Position numbers and translations under genes: made by a program
Part shown: positions 57,853 through 64,000 of the stretch, in pieces
How positions within the stretch are numbered: the stretch's first letter is position 1
Layout: each line of letters starts with the position of its first letter
Source of the DNA: Parietichytrium sp. I65-24A
Taxonomy: Eukaryota; Sar; Bigyra; Thraustochytrida; Thraustochytriidae
NCBI GenBank assembly: GCA_012862575.1
Contig: BLSF01000074.1
Span: 1-64,000 of the forward strand
Length of the DNA stretch: 64,000 nucleotides
Reading direction: 5' to 3'
Notes under the pieces: generated by a model
Database searches by the model: none
Seen by the model: the letters and a program-made list of their open reading frames with translations, nothing else
What the model was told of the DNA's origin: nothing

Positions 57853-60336
57853 TCACTGCGCCTTGCAGAAAATGTAATTCAAGAGTACATCGTTTGTACG
57901 CATCCCAAAATGCCGCATGTCGCCGCTGGATTTTGGGTCATTATCTGAGTTTAAACTCAAGCTTTCCAGGTCAATGATTGCCAATCGAATTCCCTCAGCC
58001 TTTGCTCGGCTCTCGATCACGCTCGCGACAATCTTGTTTGCTCTCGAAACCCGAGGCATTGTCATCGCCCACTTTCCTGTATCGCCTGGAAGACCTGGGT
58101 ATAGACGCGGGTGAACCGCGGTCGTTGTGAGGTAAAACACAATTACTCCTTTACGGCTCAGCGTCTGCAGAGTTTCAATCAGTGCAATTGCGTTCGACCT
58201 GTAAGCATCTCCACCTTTAGCGCCAAAAGCGGCCTCCCATAATCCAGCAAAATTAACGAATAGTGTCCCAGCGTCCACAGACCTGACAGCTTCCAAATAC
58301 TTCTGTAACGTCTCAAGTTTCGAAGGGACGCCTTTTAGAACGAGACAACGAATCATCAGGTCCCACCGTAGGGCGCGCAGTCTTGCACACATGTAGCCAG
58401 GCTGGGAATCTCCGATGAACGTTATATTGCCACCGTTCCAATGTTGCGTGATGCCACAGCCAACCGAGCCAGCATCTCTGTGCTCGAGCCAGTCCGAAGT
58501 AAACCTTCCAAGCCCATCTAGCACTGACCATATCACGGGCTTGGGAGAGGGCCAAGTGTCATCCACAACACCCGTAAAAGGCTGAGAGTAAATCAGGGAC
58601 CCATTAACGCCACTCACGAGACCAAATTGTGCAGCAGGGTAGTCTTGCAAGCCTATCTGTAACGAGCTGTACTCGGTTCTCCACTGCAGGCTGATTTTCG
58701 TTGCTCTGAGCGGTATATTCAACACGACGCGATAGTGCAAGTTGTATCTGGAAGAGGAGATCGTCTGGTCAGAAGGTAGCTCTTGCGTCACGCGATTAGC
58801 ACACGTGTCCAACACGCCATCGCATAAAAGGTTGAGTTTCCAACGCGGAACATCGCTATCCTTTGTGAAGGCGTGGAGTCTCAGAAAAATTGCCGGCGCA
58901 GGAGAGCTCGAGACTATATTAAAGCGCAACACTTGGAGCGGAGCAAAAGTCTCCCCCATCCTGTGAGTTGGGAGAGAATAATCCTGCGCCCCTATCCGCG
59001 CTTCCGGAATTTCGCACACGAATAGATCCCCGACCGCGTCAAGCATGTATGGCGGCAAAGGGTCTGGTAAGTGCGCGTTTGGTAGAGCTACCGTGAAGGC
59101 TTCCAAGTCCAAGAAAGAGTACCGCGCTCTTCGATGCTTTTGGACCGCCCAAGCATTCAGGATATCGCGCAAGAAATTGTTGAACTCTATGACTTGCGGC
59201 AACGTCGTCTTTACGGACTTTGAGAGACGCTTATCATTATGCGGTCGAAGCGACTCTGCCGCTACTAGTATGACCTGCTCAATCTTTGAGTTTCCAGTGT
59301 CGATGAACTCCAAAAGCTCTGTCAGTAGACCACCAAAACGAGTCCTGGTGTTCGTCTCGGGAGCGAGTGGTAAGAAACTGATGAATACCACCTCTCTCGA
59401 AACAGAAAAAAAAGGCTTGTAGTCTTCCTCAAGCACTCCTTTACTCAAAAGTGGCCGATACACCTCGTTGCAGTCAAACGCCCACCCGTTCCTCATGCCA
59501 CTCCTTTTCCGAACCAATTCACAAAAGCTGTGCAGCCTGAAATCACCCAGGAAAGAAGGACGAAAGGGCTGCAAATGTTGAAGCGCGCAGCGGCTTCTCG
59601 GCAGCTCTGGGTTATTGGAGATCCAATTGAGGATCTGCGAAGTATTATTTTCGTAAATCCAGGTCGACGGTCCAACGTCGGAAGAGAGGATTTTCGTCAA
59701 TTGATCGACTTGAATTGGAACGTTTCCGGAGTACTGCTTTCGCAAAAGTTCACCAACGATTGCGCCGGGGTTTGAACTCCAAGATTCGTACTCTACGCTC
59801 CATTCAACTTCTATATTTGTGACCCGGTCGGACGGAAATGAGACAATTAAAGCCATAGTCCCTGCATAAGTCCCGTCAGTCTGCTGCGCCCAATTGCTCT
59901 CACGCCTTAATCTGCCAGAGTCTACGTTCTGGAATCCATCGCCAAAAATGTGAGTCCATAGAACTTGGTCACCAGATGCAATTGTGCACATGATCTTGAC
60001 AAGAAAAACGGGATCCTTTTGAGGAGCACTGGCGTTGAATTTGAAAAGGTAAGTCGTGAAGATAGAGGAGGAGAAGAACGAGGAAACAGGTTGTAACCCA
60101 AACCTCTGACGTCCAGATTGGTGCGACCATGCAATGACTCCTTCATTAAAGGAGCTGGAACCACTGAGGTTCGGGGCGCTCCCGAGGTGCATCTGAGTTG
60201 CGAACCCAAGCAAACTTGTTGACACCAGCAGTATCCATGCCGCCGCAGCTAGAACTAGCCACAGCAAAGGGCGGTCTCCACCCATCTGTACCTTGAACCA
60301 TGCTCTTCTCGCAGGGGACAAGGTCCTGCGGCGCAT
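57853..60336 (-). CDS. Type II membrane protein with two SGNH-hydrolase modules, first copy degenerate
   Basis: 827-aa protein. A basic N-terminus and a membrane anchor (about 22-45, LLWLVLAAAAWILLVSTS) give a type II Golgi-like topology. Two repeats of a beta-rich domain plus SGNH-like domain follow. Copy 1: beta region about 75-190, FLGDFRLHSFC near 263, FLDLEAFTVAL near 409, then PDPLPPY. Copy 2: beta region about 472-560, FIGDSQPGYMC near 639, IIDLESLSLNS near 790 and DMRHFG near 805. Copy 2 keeps GDS and the D-x-x-H catalytic pattern of PC-esterase-type enzymes. In copy 1 the GDS serine is Phe and the His aligns with Pro, so it is probably inactive. Likely sugar or glycan acyl-group chemistry, with substrate unknown. 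Confidence 0.7.
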   Translation of the reverse strand: MRRRTLSPARRAWFKVQMGGDRPLLWLVLAAAAWILLVSTSLLGFATQMHLGSAPNLSGSSSFNEGVIAWSHQSGRQRFGLQPVSSFFSSSIFTTYLFKFNASAPQKDPVFLVKIMCTIASGDQVLWTHIFGDGFQNVDSGRLRRESNWAQQTDGTYAGTMALIVSFPSDRVTNIEVEWSVEYESWSSNPGAIVGELLRKQYSGNVPIQVDQLTKILSSDVGPSTWIYENNTSQILNWISNNPELPRSRCALQHLQPFRPSFLGDFRLHSFCELVRKRSGMRNGWAFDCNEVYRPLLSKGVLEEDYKPFFSVSREVVFISFLPLAPETNTRTRFGGLLTELLEFIDTGNSKIEQVILVAAESLRPHNDKRLSKSVKTTLPQVIEFNNFLRDILNAWAVQKHRRARYSFLDLEAFTVALPNAHLPDPLPPYMLDAVGDLFVCEIPEARIGAQDYSLPTHRMGETFAPLQVLRFNIVSSSPAPAIFLRLHAFTKDSDVPRWKLNLLCDGVLDTCANRVTQELPSDQTISSSRYNLHYRVVLNIPLRATKISLQWRTEYSSLQIGLQDYPAAQFGLVSGVNGSLIYSQPFTGVVDDTWPSPKPVIWSVLDGLGRFTSDWLEHRDAGSVGCGITQHWNGGNITFIGDSQPGYMCARLRALRWDLMIRCLVLKGVPSKLETLQKYLEAVRSVDAGTLFVNFAGLWEAAFGAKGGDAYRSNAIALIETLQTLSRKGVIVFYLTTTAVHPRLYPGLPGDTGKWAMTMPRVSRANKIVASVIESRAKAEGIRLAIIDLESLSLNSDNDPKSSGDMRHFGMRTNDVLLNYIFCKAQ

Positions 60337-61195
60337 CCCTGGCGCCTATTCTCGGAGGGTTGGAACTGTTGGAACACGTTCGTTTCCGCTTCCCAGTCTT
60401 TTCTTTCATTTCCTTGGCTTCTTGCCAAGCAAATCAAGCATTGGTACTACTGACTGTGATTACTGAGTACACTATTAGCTAGTACTTTTACTCTGGTTTC
60501 ATTCGGCCGTGGTAGTCAACTATACTCATCCACTCCAATGCCATGCCTTCCACGGAGGGGTACTAATTACTACGCACAGTTTTCTACTACTAATAGTGCG
60601 CCCGACTTAAATGTAGTAGTGGAGGTAGACCTAGCTATCATTTGAGATAGACTGCTCATGCAGCAAGACAGATACCGAAAACGCTACATCCGAACAGATT
60701 GGCCATGGGTCCTAATAGGCAATAAATTGGGCTATGGTAGCTCACTCCATGTGCTGATCCAAAGCGAAAACTAGCATGTCATGGTGCCCTCTTTGTGTGG
60801 CGGGCTGTGAGGCGCATTGGTTAGGCAAGTCAATACATCGCTTACTAATCACCTGTTTGTCGCAAGAGTCCGCAGAGAGGACGAAACTAAGCGGACGGAG
60901 AGACGGAGGGGCAGCGATCGCCAAGTTGGTCAATCGAGAACTGAGCAAAAGGCCGAAGGACAGCTTGGCCCACAGAGTCAGTCGCGCAAGCACCCCAATA
61001 TTCACCCTTTTATTCGTTCAATCGTCGACAGCGGGCTTTGTCAAAAGTCTCGACCTGGTCTGTTTCCTTCGGCTTGAGTCCGTCGCTCGCCGCATCGTGC
61101 TGCGTCTTTGCGTCTTTACGTCTTCACGTCTTTGCCTTTTGCGTACTGCGTGGTTGTGGCGGTCGTCAGAGTTATTAAGGTAGTTCGTATATAGG
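60337..61195. other. Divergent promoter region (SGNH gene and uS5m)
   Basis: Contains a TGACTGTGATTACTGAGTAC copy of the dispersed motif (about 60450-60470) and a TAG/CTA-rich patch (60470-60650). No gene supported. Confidence 0.6.
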
Positions 61196-62014
61196 ATGTT
61201 GTCCGCGTGGGCCAGACTGGCGCGGCCGCTGCCTTTGGCTCTCCGTCAGCCGCTCAGCAGCGGTCTGTCTCTGAACACACGCCCAGCTTGGGGCCAACTA
61301 GGGCGTCATCAAGAAGGCCTGCAGCTGCGTGCATTCAGCAAGTCGGCTGAAAGGCTCGGGTCCCACTTGCCAGTGAAGAAGAGCAGCAATGCACTTCTCG
61401 AGGAGGAGGCTGACAATCCTCGCCGCAGATCCCGCCCGACGGGAGAGCTCGCCAAGCGGGAAAAAATCGCGAATCCTGACGATGACCGCGACTACATTTC
61501 TCGTGTGATTAGCGTAGACTCTGTGCGGAAAACCACCAAGGGTGGTCGTGTGAATCGCTTTCGAGCGCTTGTTGTTTGTGGGAACGGAAAAGGTGCTGCT
61601 GGGTTTGCGACTGGCAAGGGGGACACTGTCAGAGTAGCAGTGCAAAAAGCGTACCACGGCGCGAAGAAGCGCTGGGTTGCTATCGATCTCTCCGAAGATA
61701 ATGGCTTGTTTCACGATGTGGTTGGAAAGTTCAATAACTCTAAAGTACTTCTTCGGTCAAGTAAACCATTCAATGGCTTGGTCGCTGGTGGTGTGGTGCG
61801 CGGTATCTGCGACTGTTTCGGAATTCAAAATGCAACCACCAAAGTGATTGGACGGAAGACTGCTTCAAGCGTGGTTTACGCAACCTTTGAAGCCTTGAGT
61901 AAACACACCTCTCCAGAGGAAGCTTCTCAGATCCGAGGCCGAAAGCTTGTCAGACAAAGTCGCTGGGCCTCGCTGTACCCGATCAGGCGTATCAAGGCAA
62001 CGGCAGACAAATAA
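61196..62014 (+). CDS. MRPS5: Mitochondrial small-subunit ribosomal protein uS5m
   Basis: 272-aa protein. Residues 1-50 are basic and hydroxylated (MLSAWARLARPLPLALRQPL), typical of a mitochondrial presequence. The S5 domain shows YISRVISVDSVRKTTKGGRV, VVCGNGKGAAGFATGKG and the C-terminal GVVRGICDCFGIQNATTKVIG, then KTASSVVYATFEAL motifs. The C-terminus is extended and basic. The protein binds the mitoribosome decoding region. ATG 61196 sits just after the divergent promoter. Confidence 0.93.
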   Translation: MLSAWARLARPLPLALRQPLSSGLSLNTRPAWGQLGRHQEGLQLRAFSKSAERLGSHLPVKKSSNALLEEEADNPRRRSRPTGELAKREKIANPDDDRDYISRVISVDSVRKTTKGGRVNRFRALVVCGNGKGAAGFATGKGDTVRVAVQKAYHGAKKRWVAIDLSEDNGLFHDVVGKFNNSKVLLRSSKPFNGLVAGGVVRGICDCFGIQNATTKVIGRKTASSVVYATFEALSKHTSPEEASQIRGRKLVRQSRWASLYPIRRIKATADK

Positions 62015-62254
62015 CTTGCAAAATTATATTTCACGTAACTTTCTCTTTATATTCTGACCTTTATACTCGAAAGCTTCGACATGTGCGAATATTGAGAGGG
62101 GAAGAGACGAGAACTAGCTCTAGTAGAGGCATTCAGAATTGTAAGCAAGATTCGGCATCGGCGACTTGAGACTTCCTTTACTCTGGTTGAAGCTGTTCAT
62201 ACGCTACAGCACAAAGTTTCACTATACTAAAAGTCAGAGAAAAATAGGAGAGCA

Positions 62255-64000
62255 TCACTTCCAGTCGGGACGAGGGGGCGATGCCTGGGCGCTTTGTGTT
62301 GGCTTGGCTAGCGCAAGGGAGCGAACAATGCGTTTCACATACGCAGGGGAGTCGTGGATCTGCGGCCGGAATGTGCACTCCTCAAGCTCCTTCATCTCTT
62401 GTTCTTGCGCAACTTTATTTTTTTTGTGCGCGGCCAAGGTGTTCTTTTGCTGCAGCCGACGAATATATGTCTCTGGCTCCGAGAGAATCTTGAGGCGGCC
62501 CTCCGCTTCAATTCGATTGTTAAGCTCCGGAGAGAACGTGAGCCCCTCCAGTTCTTCTTGCTCCAGACGAAGCTTCATCAGTCTTGCCTTCGTCTCCTTC
62601 TTGAGGCTGTCCCCTCGGCTCATCTCCACGACGGAACGCGATGCCATTCGCTTCGAGACGTTGTTGATTTTTGGTTGGAAAGTGCACTCAGGATCAGCCG
62701 ACTTGGACTTTACCCGGACAGTCTCTTGCTCCTTCCGGATCGCGCCTCGAGCGACGCGTTGAAGAAAAGTGCCTGACGATTTCTGACTCGCAAGCTCAAT
62801 GGATTTAGGGCACAAGTTGGGGCGATGAGGATCCGCGCTCTGTTTGACTACTTGGGCCAATTTTTGCTGTTTCCTCTTCTCGAGCTGGGCTTGGCGAGCA
62901 AGAAATGTCTCAAATTGCTTTCTGCGCTCCACAGCTTCTTCCTTGGACATTTTTGACTTTCCGGGTTGATTATTTCCTTCTTTGCGCTCCTTCGGAGCAG
63001 TAGAAGGCCGGCGCTGCGAGGATGCAGAAAGAAAGGTGGATACGTCCATGACTCTTTCGTTTGCCTGAGAGTACTGACGATTAATATTTTCGTCCTCTTC
63101 GTGCTGGTCTCCACTGTACAATACCTCCCGAGGCTGTGTCAAGCGAGACACCACGTCCTTGCTCAGGTAAACCTGGGCAGCTTGCATACTTGGGTGGATC
63201 GGGTTGGTCTGAGGATTGAAGGTTAAATCCTCGTCCCAGGCCATCTTGCGAAGTGCAGCTGTTGATACAGTTGAAGTGGTAGATGAAAGATCTGCGCCAT
63301 GCACATTGTTTCCTCCGTGCGAGCGGGGGGCCGAGGAAGGTCTTGCATCAAGATATCGCGGCCTTACAGCATAGTTGTCCTTGCGACCAATATTTGGTTT
63401 GAAGGTGCACGATTTTCGAAACGCTTCGTCTTCCTCAGCCCTCGCACGGGCCTGGAGTTCAGCAATCTTGTTTGATTTGCTGTGCATGTAGAGTCTTTCG
63501 TACGGACTCGAGTGTCGATCGTCAGGCTCGCTTGCTTGATACGAAGCAGTTTCATAGTGATCGTGTGGGCTATTCTCAAAATTGGGAACTCGGTCTCGTG
63601 AAGATCGATCAGGCGTGCTCGGTCTTGCATTGCGATTGATCCGAGGTTGAAATGTGCATCCTTCGAGCTCTTGCTCTTCTTTTTCTCGACGTTTTCGCTC
63701 GACTCCTTCAGCTTTGCGGGAATTCCATCGTTCTACCCTCTCGTGGAACGACAAATGGTCTTGCGGGTTCCTACGCATTCCGTACTCCTCTGGAAGACCG
63801 CGAATCTGCGGTTTAAACGTGCACTCTTCCATTTGCTTCGCCAAAAGTTCCTCTTGTAAGCGCCGAAGCCGGCCATCCTGGACTGCATTTCGCTGAAAAT
63901 CTGCGAACCTGTTGCCAATGAAGTATTCGCCATCATTGGCTGCTCCGGCCCGACGGTCGTTGGGCAAACTATTTGCCGATCTTGGGCTTCGAGCGGAGAT
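62255..64000 (-). CDS. CTFxPxI-repeat coiled protein, 5' end cut by the window
   Basis: Minus-strand gene with at least 581 residues; the frame is open to the window end, so the true start lies beyond 64000. Seven copies of a short motif occur: EECTFKPQI, GCTFQPRIN, SCTFKPNIG, LTFNPQTN, ECTFQPKIN, LTFSPELN and ECTFRPQIH. Helical Lys/Arg/Glu-rich linkers separate them. Such CTFxPxI repeats occur in uncharacterised flagellar or cytoskeletal proteins of protists. The spacing suggests repeated docking to a filament. No enzyme domain seen. Confidence 0.65.
   Translation of the reverse strand: MSARSPRSANSLPNDRRAGAANDGEYFIGNRFADFQRNAVQDGRLRRLQEELLAKQMEECTFKPQIRGLPEEYGMRRNPQDHLSFHERVERWNSRKAEGVERKRREKEEQELEGCTFQPRINRNARPSTPDRSSRDRVPNFENSPHDHYETASYQASEPDDRHSSPYERLYMHSKSNKIAELQARARAEEDEAFRKSCTFKPNIGRKDNYAVRPRYLDARPSSAPRSHGGNNVHGADLSSTTSTVSTAALRKMAWDEDLTFNPQTNPIHPSMQAAQVYLSKDVVSRLTQPREVLYSGDQHEEDENINRQYSQANERVMDVSTFLSASSQRRPSTAPKERKEGNNQPGKSKMSKEEAVERRKQFETFLARQAQLEKRKQQKLAQVVKQSADPHRPNLCPKSIELASQKSSGTFLQRVARGAIRKEQETVRVKSKSADPECTFQPKINNVSKRMASRSVVEMSRGDSLKKETKARLMKLRLEQEELEGLTFSPELNNRIEAEGRLKILSEPETYIRRLQQKNTLAAHKKNKVAQEQEMKELEECTFRPQIHDSPAYVKRIVRSLALAKPTQSAQASPPRPDWK

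Noticed and set aside
1-64000. tRNA, rRNA and spliceosomal RNA genes
   Set aside because: A visual scan for T-loop GTTCGAATCC-type boxes with matching acceptor stems, and for conserved snRNA segments, found nothing convincing. A covariance-model search would be decisive.

Overview
The window is nuclear DNA from a unicellular eukaryote. Evidence: spliceosomal introns (five genes show GTAAG-type donors, often CTAAC-like branch sites and AG acceptors), long intergenic spacers rich in microsatellites, one gene per promoter with no operons, and eukaryote-only families (SDA1, CENP-N-like, NEK kinase, profilin, maspardin, SLC25 carriers, FOXRED1, Frizzled-like receptor). Most genes have one exon. 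The mix of compact genes, few introns, flagellar-type proteins (ASH, IQ/FHA and CTFxP-repeat proteins) and receptor-like 7TM proteins suggests a stramenopile-like protist, possibly a thraustochytrid/labyrinthulid. That placement is inference, not shown by the sequence.

Layout. 1-6.5 kb: repeat-rich spacer, a two-exon GPR180/TMEM145-type 7TM protein, and on the minus strand an SLC25 carrier whose reading frame requires a 2-nt exon. 6.5-12.4 kb: SDA1 (60S ribosome export), an IQ/zinc-finger/FHA protein, and a CENP-N-like kinetochore protein. 12.4-15.9 kb: a gene-poor stretch. 15.9-20.2 kb: a secreted Cys-rich protein, a CxC-rich protein of unknown function, and maspardin. 22.6-25.9 kb: a Frizzled-like receptor with two CRD-like regions. 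26.6-33.3 kb: a giant helical-repeat protein whose frame changes near 31.24-31.33 kb. 34.3-38.4 kb: a PX-domain sterol glucosyltransferase and a three-exon PPGVxPG protein. 40.2-47.7 kb: NEK kinase, PP2C phosphatase, DnaJ protein, and an LPxGW-repeat protein with a possible GT-A domain. 48.2-51.5 kb: two adjacent SLC25 carriers (one peroxisomal-type, one with four exons) and profilin. 52.3-64 kb: SV2-like MFS transporter, ASH-domain protein, FOXRED1, a tandem SGNH-hydrolase membrane protein, mitochondrial uS5, and a CTFxP-repeat protein cut by the window end.

The genes are individually regulated housekeeping and surface genes with no evident shared pathway. Loose themes are mitochondria/peroxisome (three carriers, FOXRED1, uS5m), surface and secretion (three membrane receptor or hydrolase proteins and one secreted Cys-rich protein), and cilium/cytoskeleton (ASH, FHA-IQ, CTFxP, NEK, profilin). 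The strongest novel observations are the 2-nt exon, the duplicated SGNH module with one apparently dead copy, the CENP-N-like gene, the double-CRD Frizzled-like receptor, and a family of dispersed intergenic palindromic motifs.
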